Part shown: in pieces, positions 17,671 through 25,275 of the stretch
How positions within the stretch are numbered: the first letter of the stretch is position 1
How the letters are laid out: each line of letters begins with the position of its first letter
From: an uncultured Bacteroidales bacterium
Lineage (GTDB): Bacteria; Bacteroidota; Bacteroidia; Bacteroidales; UBA932
Reading direction: 5' to 3'
DNA: 64,000 bases
Assembly: GCA_944326305.1 (NCBI GenBank)
Contig: CALVDL010000015.1
Location: 1 to 64,000 of the forward strand
Translations under genes and position numbers: made by a program
Notes under the pieces: generated by a model
The model's database searches: none
What the model saw: the letters and a program-made list of their open reading frames with translations, nothing else
Told to the model about the DNA's origin: nothing

Positions 17671-17740
17671 GCAAATATACGCAGAAGCCGAGAGCAGAAC
17701 AAATTTATTTGTTATGCCGAGGCGTGAACAGTATATGTGG
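17671..17740 (-). repeat. 70-bp promoter-bearing imperfect palindrome, copy 3 (inverted)
   Basis: The reverse complement of the elements at 10517-10586 and 10598-10667, with one inserted and one missing base. Both arms and the AACAAAT...ATTTGTT centre are kept. A further half unit (CCAAATATA) begins 8 nt beyond it at about 17749, repeating the roughly 80-bp spacing seen at the lon locus. Confidence 0.8.
17672..17703 (-). promoter_or_regulatory. Promoter inside repeat copy 3, directed at lnt
   Basis: On the minus strand TTTG (17700-17703), 20 nt, TATATTTG (17672-17679), with a leader of about 50 nt to the lnt ATG. A second TATATTTG lies upstream at 17750-17757. Confidence 0.55.
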
Positions 17741-17769
17741 CCGTTAGTCCAAATATATAAAAATTATAC

Positions 17770-17777
17770 TATTTTTG
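17770..17777 (+). promoter_or_regulatory. -7 box upstream of the LysE-family gene
   Basis: TATTTTTG matches TAnnTTTG and lies 19 nt before the ATG at 17797. No -33 TTTG is seen at the right distance. Confidence 0.4.
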
Positions 17778-17796
17778 CGATGCCAAATCGTCAGTT

Positions 17797-18447
17797 ATGA
17801 TAACGGATATACTGAAAGCATTTCTGATAGGTGTCTGCGCATCGGCCCCGGTCGGCCCCATTGCGATACTTGTCATCCAGATTTCGCTCAGCAAAGGGCA
17901 TAAGGCCGGCTTCGTTACAGGGCTCGGGGCATGTCTGGTGGATACGGTGTTCTCGATCATAGCGATATTCGCATTGGCCCTGGCCCAGAGGATAATCGAA
18001 GAGAACAGAGTGGTCATACTGCTCGCCGGAGGTATCATCGTTGCCGTAGTGGGCTGGAGGATGGCTGTCTCGAACCCGTTCAGGAAAGTCAAGGCCGGAT
18101 CGGCGACCAAGTCCATATCCATCAAGGACTTCCTCCAGGCTCTGGCACTGGGGTTCTCCAATCCCGGGGCGATTTTCGTCATTTTCGCCCTATTCGCCTT
18201 CTTCGGCATGGGCAACTCCTCTCCCCACGACTGGAAAGTTGCCCCCATAATACTCGCAGTGAGCGCCGGGGCGGCCACATACTGGTTCTGCGTCACCGCT
18301 CTGCTGGACCATTTCAGGAAAAGGTTCAAGCTGCAGACGATCATGTGGGTGAACAGGATAACAGGGGCCATCATCGTAATCATCGGGCTCTCGCTGATAG
18401 GAGAAGGGCTTTTCAGGGTGATTTTTCAGGGGATGCCGCTACTGTAA
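17797..18447 (+). CDS. LysE/RhtB-family amino-acid exporter
   Basis: A 216-residue membrane protein with about six hydrophobic helices. The N-terminal hallmark of the family is present (GVCASAPVGPIAILVIQ, with the conserved APVGP turn near residue 16), followed by GHKAGFVTGLGA. LysE-type proteins export amino acids such as lysine or homoserine; the substrate here cannot be read. It appears to be a single-gene unit between lnt (divergent) and the DUF362 gene, which has its own -7 box. Confidence 0.88.
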   Translation: MITDILKAFLIGVCASAPVGPIAILVIQISLSKGHKAGFVTGLGACLVDTVFSIIAIFALALAQRIIEENRVVILLAGGIIVAVVGWRMAVSNPFRKVKAGSATKSISIKDFLQALALGFSNPGAIFVIFALFAFFGMGNSSPHDWKVAPIILAVSAGAATYWFCVTALLDHFRKRFKLQTIMWVNRITGAIIVIIGLSLIGEGLFRVIFQGMPLL

Positions 18448-18471
18448 GGACGCGGCTAACATTTTTTTGAC

Positions 18472-18479
18472 TAACTTTG
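18472..18479 (+). promoter_or_regulatory. -7 box upstream of the DUF362 gene
   Basis: TAACTTTG fits TAnnTTTG and lies 22 nt before the ATG at 18502. No convincing -33 element. Confidence 0.45.
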
Positions 18480-18501
18480 AAGGATTTAAATCTCAATCAT
18501 T

Positions 18502-19641
18502 ATGGACAACAGACCAACAGTTTACTTCACTGACCTGAGGACGTCTCCGGGCAACAGCCTGCCGCAGAAGCTGCAGAAGCTGGTCAGGCGTGCCGGGATC
18601 GGCCAGATAGATTTCAAGGACAAGTTCACGGCAATCAAGATACATTTCGGCGAGCCGGGCAACATAGCATACATCAGGCACAACTACGTAGCCGCCCTCG
18701 TAGACCTCCTCAAGGAAATGGGGGCCAAGGTATTCCTCACAGACAGCAACACCCTCTATTCGGGCGGCCGGTCAAATGCAGTGGACCACCTGAAGGCAGC
18801 AATGGAAAACGGGTTCAACCCCATCTCGGCCCACGCAGACGTGATCATCGCCGACGGGCTGAAAGGCACGGACTACAAGGAGATAGAGCTTGACGGGGAG
18901 TACTGCAAGGCCCCGAAGATAGGGGCAGCGATAGCCGACGCGGACATCATCATCTCGATGAACCACTTCAAAGGGCATGAACAGACGGGATTCGGGGGCG
19001 CGCTCAAGAACCTGGGCATGGGCTCCGCCAGCGTCGGCGGCAAACTCGAGCTGCATTCCTCATCCCAGCCGGTGATAAACGAGGACAACTGCATAGGCTG
19101 CCGCATCTGCGAGAAATACTGCAGGCACGACGCCATCAAAGTCACAGGCAAGAAGGCCAGCATCGACTACAGCAAATGCGTAGGATGCGGACAGTGCGTG
19201 GCCGTCTGCCAGCATGACGGGGCAGCAGTGAAAGACTGGGACTCATCCGAGACCCTCAACTACAAGATAGCAGAATACGCACTCGCGGTCGTCAGGAACA
19301 AACCGTCTTTCCACATCAGCTTCATCATGAACGTCTCGCCGAACTGCGACTGCTGGAACCACAACGACGCCGCCATCATCCCTGACCTGGGCATCGCGGC
19401 TTCATTCGATCCGGTGGCTCTCGACTGCGCATGCGCCGATATGGTGAAGGCTGCGCCTATACTGCAGAACAACGCCATCACCGACATCGACAGCCGCTCC
19501 GGAGACGGGCACCAGCATACGCACCACACCGGGGAGGACAAGTTCCACATCGTCCATCCTGACACCAGATGGGAAGCAGGTGTGGAGCACGGGGAGAAAA
19601 TCGGCCTCGGCAGCAGGGAATACACATTGGTAAGAGTATAG
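18502..19641 (+). CDS. DUF362 protein with two 4Fe-4S ferredoxin motifs
   Basis: A 379-residue cytoplasmic iron-sulfur protein. The N-terminal DUF362 domain (about 1-190) carries conserved KIHFGEPG and MNHFKGHEQTGFGGALKNLGMG motifs. A bacterial-type double ferredoxin insert follows, with CIGCRICEKYC near residue 196 and CVGCGQCVAVC near 225. A C-terminal part then completes the DUF362 fold. The family's reaction is unknown; the two clusters point to electron transfer. It is followed 27 nt later by the PASTA gene on the same strand. Confidence 0.88.
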   Translation: MDNRPTVYFTDLRTSPGNSLPQKLQKLVRRAGIGQIDFKDKFTAIKIHFGEPGNIAYIRHNYVAALVDLLKEMGAKVFLTDSNTLYSGGRSNAVDHLKAAMENGFNPISAHADVIIADGLKGTDYKEIELDGEYCKAPKIGAAIADADIIISMNHFKGHEQTGFGGALKNLGMGSASVGGKLELHSSSQPVINEDNCIGCRICEKYCRHDAIKVTGKKASIDYSKCVGCGQCVAVCQHDGAAVKDWDSSETLNYKIAEYALAVVRNKPSFHISFIMNVSPNCDCWNHNDAAIIPDLGIAASFDPVALDCACADMVKAAPILQNNAITDIDSRSGDGHQHTHHTGEDKFHIVHPDTRWEAGVEHGEKIGLGSREYTLVRV

Positions 19642-19668
19642 TCTGAGACAGAAAACGAAAATTGTCAG

Positions 19669-20496
19669 ATGAATTTCAAAAGTTTTTTCAGCAACTGGAT
19701 TGTAAAGAACCTGCTCCTGGCCGCATTGATACTTGCGGTCCTGATTGTCGGGGCCGGATTTCTCCTGAAGGTCATGACACGCCATAATGAGGAGATAAGG
19801 GTACCGGATTTCTCCAACATGACCGTCAGCGAGGCCCGGACAGCGGCCCTCGCACACAATGTCCGTGTGGAAGTGACGGATTCTGTATATCTTAAGAGAA
19901 TGGCGAGAGGGACAGTGTACCGCCAGGTGCCGGAGGCCGGAAGCCATGTCAAGAAAGGAAGGCGCATATCCCTGACCATCAATTCTGTACTTCCGCAGAG
20001 AATCACGATGCCAAACCTTATCGGATATTCTACCAGGCAGGCGAAGGCCGAACTTTCTTCCAGAGGGCTCAACCTCGGGAAACTGATATATGTCAAGGAC
20101 ATAGCTACCAACAACGTCCTTGCGCAGATATACAACAATATGGAGATCGAGCCCGGTGCCCCTGTCGAAAGCGAATCCACAATAGACCTTGTGGTGGGGC
20201 TGAGCGGCTCTGACAACAAGACATACATCCCTACCCTGTACGGTACAAAATATATGGCCGCCATCGATGCGGTCCACAACAGTTCGTTGAACGTCAGCAA
20301 AATAACCTTCGACAAGACGGTCAAGTCATACAGCGATACGCTGAACGCCTTCGTCTACAGGCAGGAACCTGACACATCATCCGTAACGACCTACCTCATG
20401 GGTTCGGAAATGGCTCTCTATTTCACTCTCGACGAGTCGAAGATCCCGGAGCCGCAGATTGACTCCCTATCTTCAGATGCAGTACATGGAAAATAA
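19669..20496 (+). CDS. PASTA-domain membrane protein
   Basis: A 275-residue protein with an N-terminal membrane anchor (about residues 13-35) and three PASTA repeats outside it (about 44-113, 114-183 and 185-258; recognisable by VPDFSNMTVSEA, MPNLIGYSTRQAKAEL and IPTLYGTKYMAAIDA). PASTA domains often bind peptidoglycan fragments, but there is no kinase or transpeptidase domain. Its 3' end overlaps the rluD start; PASTA-rluD neighbours are common in this phylum as far as I recall. Confidence 0.88.
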   Translation: MNFKSFFSNWIVKNLLLAALILAVLIVGAGFLLKVMTRHNEEIRVPDFSNMTVSEARTAALAHNVRVEVTDSVYLKRMARGTVYRQVPEAGSHVKKGRRISLTINSVLPQRITMPNLIGYSTRQAKAELSSRGLNLGKLIYVKDIATNNVLAQIYNNMEIEPGAPVESESTIDLVVGLSGSDNKTYIPTLYGTKYMAAIDAVHNSSLNVSKITFDKTVKSYSDTLNAFVYRQEPDTSSVTTYLMGSEMALYFTLDESKIPEPQIDSLSSDAVHGK

Positions 20497-21571
20497 CTAT
20501 TTCGACGACTTCAACACGGAAGACCTGGATGACGGGACGGATTTCGAGGACGGGCAGCAGGAGATGTTCGAGCATTTCCGCTTCGAGCTCGACAAGGGGC
20601 AGGCGCCCATGCGTGTAGACAAGTACCTGGCCACACACATGGAAAACACCTCCCGCCACCGTATCCAGCTCGCAATAAAGGAAGATTTCATCAAAGTCAA
20701 CGGGAAGACGGCCAAGGCCAACTGCATTGTGCGTCCTGGGGATGTCGTGACATTCGTGATGCCGTACCAGAGGCGCGGGCTGGAAATACTCCCGGAGAAC
20801 ATCCCTCTCGACATAATATACGAGGACAGCGACCTCCTGGTCCTTAACAAGCCTGCCGGGATGGTTGTACATCCAGGGCACGGGCATTTCTCCGGCACAC
20901 TGGTCAATGCCCTTGCATACCACCTTGGCATAAGCCAGGGGCCGGAAGCACAGGACGAGAGGATGGGCGTCCTTGTCCACAGGATAGACAAGGACACATC
21001 GGGGCTGCTCGTAGTTGCGAAGAACGACGAGGCGCAGCTGGACCTGGCGAAACAGTTCTTCGTGCACTCAATAGACCGCAGGTACGTGGCAATAGTCTGG
21101 GGGAACCTCAAAGATGACGAGGGGACCATCACCGGCAACATAGGACGCGACCCCTCCGACAGGATGAGGTTCAAGGTATTCCCTGACGGGGACCACGGGA
21201 AACACGCCGTGACGCATTACAAGGTACTGGAAAGGTTCGGGTACGTGACGGTAGTGGAATGCCGTCTCGAGACAGGAAGGACACACCAGATCAGGGTGCA
21301 TTTCAGATGGATAGGGCACCCGCTGTTCAACGACAGCAGGTACGACGGGGCGGAGATACGCCAGGGGACCATATACGCTAAATACCGCCAGTTCATCGAG
21401 AACTGCTTCAGGCTGCTCCCCCGCCAGGCCCTTCACGCAAAAACATTGGGGTTTGTCCACCCGCGCACCGGAGAGCACCTGCAGTTCGACTCCCCTATTC
21501 CGGATGACATGCAGGCCCTTATAGAAAAATGGCGAAAATATGCAGGGAACATGATCCCTGAAACAGACTGA
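20486..21571 (+). CDS. rluD: Ribosomal large subunit pseudouridine synthase, RluD/RluA family
   Basis: A 361-residue rRNA-modifying enzyme. An N-terminal S4-like RNA-binding domain (RVDKYLATHMENTSRHRIQ, about residues 42-100) precedes the catalytic domain with the motif HRIDKDTSGLLVVAK near residue 165 (catalytic Asp). LNKPAGMVVHPGHGH and GRTHQIRVHF are also present. The ATG at 20486 is favoured; in-frame ATGs at 20459 and 20477 lie deeper in the PASTA gene. The overlap with the upstream stop suggests translational coupling. The acidic N-terminal 35 residues are an extension on the usual family. Confidence 0.92.
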   Translation: MENNYFDDFNTEDLDDGTDFEDGQQEMFEHFRFELDKGQAPMRVDKYLATHMENTSRHRIQLAIKEDFIKVNGKTAKANCIVRPGDVVTFVMPYQRRGLEILPENIPLDIIYEDSDLLVLNKPAGMVVHPGHGHFSGTLVNALAYHLGISQGPEAQDERMGVLVHRIDKDTSGLLVVAKNDEAQLDLAKQFFVHSIDRRYVAIVWGNLKDDEGTITGNIGRDPSDRMRFKVFPDGDHGKHAVTHYKVLERFGYVTVVECRLETGRTHQIRVHFRWIGHPLFNDSRYDGAEIRQGTIYAKYRQFIENCFRLLPRQALHAKTLGFVHPRTGEHLQFDSPIPDDMQALIEKWRKYAGNMIPETD

Positions 21572-21591
21572 CGGCCCCATCAGGCCTGAAA

Positions 21592-21653
21592 AATTTCCCC
21601 GGACAGCGGTACGTGAATGCCTGTATACATTCCGTCCCTGTCCGGGAAAATTC
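21592..21653. terminator. Bidirectional terminator between rluD and the phosphodiesterase gene
   Basis: Arms AATTTCCCCGGACAG (21592-21606) and CTGTCCGGGAAAATT (21639-21653) pair over 15 bp with one non-Watson-Crick position and a 32-nt loop. They lie between convergent genes. Confidence 0.7.
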
Positions 21654-21671
21654 TATGTTGTACTATGTATG

Positions 21672-23906
21672 TCAGTACCCACGTGTAATCCTGAGAACCC
21701 TGTCAGGATAGTTGGATATAATGGCATCAACCTTCAGATCCACCAGACGCCGGATATCCTCCGGCTCATCGGCCGTCCATGGAACTATCTTCATCCCCTT
21801 GTCCCAGACCTTGCGGCAGAGGTCGGCGTCCGTATTGGAAAAGTGAGGGCTGAGCCACTGCGGAGTGAAGTCCAGCAGGGACATGTAAGCATCGAAGTCC
21901 TTGTCCTTCTCCCCTACCAGATACGAAAGGATGAGCTGCGGGTATTTCTCATGCATGTAGTTCAATGCCCTTACGTCGAAGCACTGGATGACAAGCCTGT
22001 CCCCGAGATTCTTAGAGAGAAGCAGCTCTACGCAGCGGTCTACGAAATCGTGGTACTCCGGCCAGTCCTTTCCCTCGGCCTTTCCGGCCTTGGACTTTAT
22101 CTCGATGTTGTACCTCGGCATGGTCATTCCGTGCTCCTTGGCATAGTTCTCAGTAAAATCGATAAGGTCGCCAGCAAGCGGCTTGTGCTCAGGAATACAT
22201 GCCTTTTCAGGCCATACAGTACTCTCCCTCAACCCGGTATCATACCTTGCGACAGAATCGTACGGCATGGTGTAAATGTATTCCTTAGGATCATCCGGCT
22301 GCACCGAAGAACCGTCGGGGCGAGTGGCATAACGTGAATGGAAATAAGCATCATGCGACACTACCACCTGCCCGTCAGCGCTTATCTGAAGGTCAAGTTC
22401 AAGGGTATTCACTCCGAGATCGAGGGCGTTCTTCATGGAAGAAAAGGTATTTTCGGGCATCAGACCGGCCCCTCCCCTGTGCGCCTGCACATCCACATAA
22501 CCTTTCATGTCCACATCATACTTCCACTGCCTTCCGTCCCCTGCCTTGACAACAACTGTAACGGTTTTGGCATACTGGTCTGGCTCCGCCAGGAAATAAT
22601 GGATATTAGGGCGCGGTTTCTTGTACTCCGGAGTCTTCTTCCCCCTGTCTGCATATACGGCATTCAGTTCACGGGTGAATATCGGAGAGTAGTCGAGCAC
22701 CTGCTCCATCTTTCCCATAGGCTTACCGTCCTGGAACCACTCTACCGTCCATGAGGAATCGTAATCCCATACATTCGCTATGATTCCGTTCGGATGGAGC
22801 TGCGACTGCCCCGGTTCGAAAATCTCCACCTGGAAATCCTTGTCATGGCCGACGGACTTGTAGTACCATGACAGTTTTCCGTCCCGCATCTCGAACACCT
22901 TGTATCCGCCGGGAGTCCCGTCATTGCAGTGGTCGGCAATCCACCATGTGCCGCAGATGGCGGCCACGTTGCATTCTTTGATGCCAGTGGCAATATCGAA
23001 ATTATTGTTAATATGGGTATGTCCGGAAAGGAATGTCACCTGTCTGCCATCAAGCATCTCCAGAAGCTTCTCCCCGTTCCTGGCATAAGAATAGTCCTTG
23101 AACCAGTAGATGAACGGAGCATGCTGGGCGATGAAGATATGCGAGGTTTCAGGAATATATTCCAGAAGTCCTTTTACCCACGCCAGCACACTGTCGGCAT
23201 AGCCCTCGACATATTTTTTCTGGGTATCGTAAATGATATTGTCCAATACGATCATATAGTCATTGCCTATGCCGAAAGCATAGTTTTCAGGGCCGAAAGC
23301 AGCCCTGTAAGCGGAAGAAGTGTTATGGTCTCCCTGCAGGTCCTTCTGGTGGTCATGGTTCCCGATAGCAGTGTAAAACGGTATCCCGGTCTTTGATATA
23401 GCCTCTTTATAGGCTGGATACATGTTCATCGAATCCCAGCAGATGTCGCCCAGGGTAATGCCCACTGTCAGGTGCTCCTTCTTGCAGTCCTCGACTGTGG
23501 CATACAGGTCAGGAAGCCCTGTCTTCTCGAACTTGGCGAAATGCTTTTCATGCAGGGTCTGAGGGTCCGCAATGGCAACTATATCATAATCTTTGGAATC
23601 CGATGTCCTGACAAGCTGGAAATCGAATTTCTGCCTCCCTTCTGCAGACTGGTAGAACACAGGGGCCCCGCTTTCGAAAGGTGCCGTATAGCCAGCCGGA
23701 GTGACTACATAGACGAAATCTGCATCATCCGCTATGTCCATCTTGAATTTTCCGTTCTTCCCGGTGAGAGTGAAGCTGCTGCCGTCGGAGACAATGACCC
23801 CGGAAAGCTGCTCCTTCCCGCACTTTACGGAACCTGTCACTTCCCTTGCCTGAAGCATGATACCTCCTGCAAGCACGGCCAAAGCCGCAATAAGAATTTT
23901 TTTCAT
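21672..23906 (-). CDS. Calcineurin-like phosphoesterase fused to glycerophosphodiester phosphodiesterase
   Basis: A 744-residue exported two-enzyme fusion. After a signal peptide (MKKILIAALAVLAGGIMLQA) comes a small beta domain (about 22-100), then a calcineurin-like metallophosphoesterase: IADPQ near residue 113, LGDICWD, IGNHDH, QHAPF and SGHTH. The usual DxH of the first motif is DPQ, so one metal ligand position is changed. A C-terminal accessory domain to about residue 465 includes DGTPGGY. A complete GDPD TIM barrel starts with AHRGGAGLMPENT near residue 472, followed by ELDLQ and SHD. The fusion would release glycerol phosphate and further phosphate from phosphodiesters (inference). 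It lies downstream of a phosphoesterase/SusCD operon on the same strand. Confidence 0.88.
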   Translation of the reverse strand: MKKILIAALAVLAGGIMLQAREVTGSVKCGKEQLSGVIVSDGSSFTLTGKNGKFKMDIADDADFVYVVTPAGYTAPFESGAPVFYQSAEGRQKFDFQLVRTSDSKDYDIVAIADPQTLHEKHFAKFEKTGLPDLYATVEDCKKEHLTVGITLGDICWDSMNMYPAYKEAISKTGIPFYTAIGNHDHQKDLQGDHNTSSAYRAAFGPENYAFGIGNDYMIVLDNIIYDTQKKYVEGYADSVLAWVKGLLEYIPETSHIFIAQHAPFIYWFKDYSYARNGEKLLEMLDGRQVTFLSGHTHINNNFDIATGIKECNVAAICGTWWIADHCNDGTPGGYKVFEMRDGKLSWYYKSVGHDKDFQVEIFEPGQSQLHPNGIIANVWDYDSSWTVEWFQDGKPMGKMEQVLDYSPIFTRELNAVYADRGKKTPEYKKPRPNIHYFLAEPDQYAKTVTVVVKAGDGRQWKYDVDMKGYVDVQAHRGGAGLMPENTFSSMKNALDLGVNTLELDLQISADGQVVVSHDAYFHSRYATRPDGSSVQPDDPKEYIYTMPYDSVARYDTGLRESTVWPEKACIPEHKPLAGDLIDFTENYAKEHGMTMPRYNIEIKSKAGKAEGKDWPEYHDFVDRCVELLLSKNLGDRLVIQCFDVRALNYMHEKYPQLILSYLVGEKDKDFDAYMSLLDFTPQWLSPHFSNTDADLCRKVWDKGMKIVPWTADEPEDIRRLVDLKVDAIISNYPDRVLRITRGY

Positions 23907-24014
23907 ATAAACTTGAATTTTAATAGAATAATCCGTTCCATCAAATCAAGTGCAATTTACAAATTATTTTCGAAACGAAAGTCAATCCAATGGTTTTTCT
24001 TTCAAAATACAAAT

Positions 24015-24050
24015 TACCGGAAAGCCCGGCCTGCGCCGAACTTTCCGGTA
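24015..24050 (-). terminator. Terminator after the Rpn-like gene
   Basis: A 10-bp perfect stem (TACCGGAAAG at 24015-24024 with CTTTCCGGTA at 24041-24050). It lies just past the stop at 24066 in the minus direction, with T-rich sequence after it. Confidence 0.7.
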
Positions 24051-24065
24051 CTCAATAAATTCCAC

Positions 24066-25034
24066 CTACAAGTTTCCTATTTCTTCAGCAGAAAGTCCTG
24101 TCAATGACGCAATCTGCTCTACAGGCATTCCCGATGCCAACATAGCCTTCGCTACTTTTCCGATACCTTTAGCCTCTCCTTCAGCAAGACCTTCTTCCCT
24201 GCCACGGGCAAGGCCCCTGGCCTCACCTTCCATAAGACTGGATTCACTTCCCCTGGCCTCACCGTCCTCCTTGGCGGTCTCAAGAATATTGTAGTAGTCC
24301 CGTTCCGTTATCATGTCGCTCTCGTATTGTAGTTTCTTCTCCGGACTGAACCGCGCTATCTCGCACGCCTCAAACAGCCGCTCAAACGTCCTGACCCTCA
24401 AACCATCCGGAAGCTCATGAAGCTTCCCCACATGCTTCAGCGAATAGCACCACTTCTCCTGTAGGCTCTCGCAACTATCCAACGGCTTGTCGAATCGGTC
24501 CAGTTCAGCAAAGATAAGAGAAATTGTCTCATCTGGTACCTCATGCGTCCTCTTTTCCCGGAAGGTATACTCCGAAAAGTAAACATCCTCCCACTCCGGC
24601 CCCGTATGACCCTTCAGCAGTCCCCGGGTACCCAGTATACCGATGAAATATACCGGCTGGATATCATACCTCTGGTTGTCCCCACGCCGGGATCCGGAAT
24701 CGTACACCTTCGACGCATATTCCACGCACCTCCGGAAGAAGTTCTTCTGCCTCGACTTCTGCATCTCCACTATGAACCGTGTCCCGTCCGACGACGTGCA
24801 CCTCAGATCAATCCTCACGCTCTTGGTCTCCGGGGTGAATCCCGGTATCTCCGTGGTGTTGTACTCTATCTCCTCCACTCGCCGCTCCGCCGGGAGAAGC
24901 ACATTCAGCAGGTCCATAAGCACATCCTTGTTCCTCTGGTCCCCGAACACCGCCTTGAATCCTGCATCCGTCAAAATGTCAACATACCTCTGGACTATCA
25001 AGTCCCCGCCGCCAATCAATCTTTCCTCAATCAT
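24066..25034 (-). CDS. Rpn/PD-(D/E)XK nuclease-family transposase-like protein
   Basis: A 322-residue protein of the Rpn family (recombination-promoting nuclease, PD-(D/E)XK superfamily). The N-terminal motif RYVDILTDAGFKAVFG is typical of the Bacteroidetes branch. The nuclease core is in RIDLRCTSSDGTRFIVEMQ (Asp then E-x-Q, about residues 75-93). YFIGILGTRG and later helices follow. The C-terminus has glycine/glutamate repeats (EDGEARG, EGEARG, EGLAEGEAKG; about residues 265-300) before a final helical segment. Related proteins cut DNA and stimulate RecA-independent recombination. It has its own terminator and looks like an independent insertion between the phosphodiesterase gene and the SusCD operon. 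Confidence 0.85.
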   Translation of the reverse strand: MIEERLIGGGDLIVQRYVDILTDAGFKAVFGDQRNKDVLMDLLNVLLPAERRVEEIEYNTTEIPGFTPETKSVRIDLRCTSSDGTRFIVEMQKSRQKNFFRRCVEYASKVYDSGSRRGDNQRYDIQPVYFIGILGTRGLLKGHTGPEWEDVYFSEYTFREKRTHEVPDETISLIFAELDRFDKPLDSCESLQEKWCYSLKHVGKLHELPDGLRVRTFERLFEACEIARFSPEKKLQYESDMITERDYYNILETAKEDGEARGSESSLMEGEARGLARGREEGLAEGEAKGIGKVAKAMLASGMPVEQIASLTGLSAEEIGNL

Positions 25035-25230
25035 AATGTCATTTTTGGCGGCATATATAAAGCAAAGGAAAACCCGCAGACAAGGCCCTGACGGCTCCTG
25101 AATGCAGGTTTTTCTCTTTTTTAATGTTTTTTACAAATCTTTATAAAATTTCCTTTTTTTTAATTATTACATCAGCATCCCACCCCTGTGTCATTTCAGG
25201 CGGAGGATGAAAGAACCATTTTAAATAAAA

Positions 25231-25252
25231 AGAGCCGGCATACACCGGCTCT
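25231..25252 (-). terminator. Terminator of the SusCD operon
   Basis: A perfect 8-bp stem (AGAGCCGG/CCGGCTCT) with a 6-nt loop, followed on the minus strand by TTTTATTTAAAA. It lies 24 nt past the last operon gene. Confidence 0.8.
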
Positions 25253-25275
25253 GTCAACAAGCACATATCAGTTAG

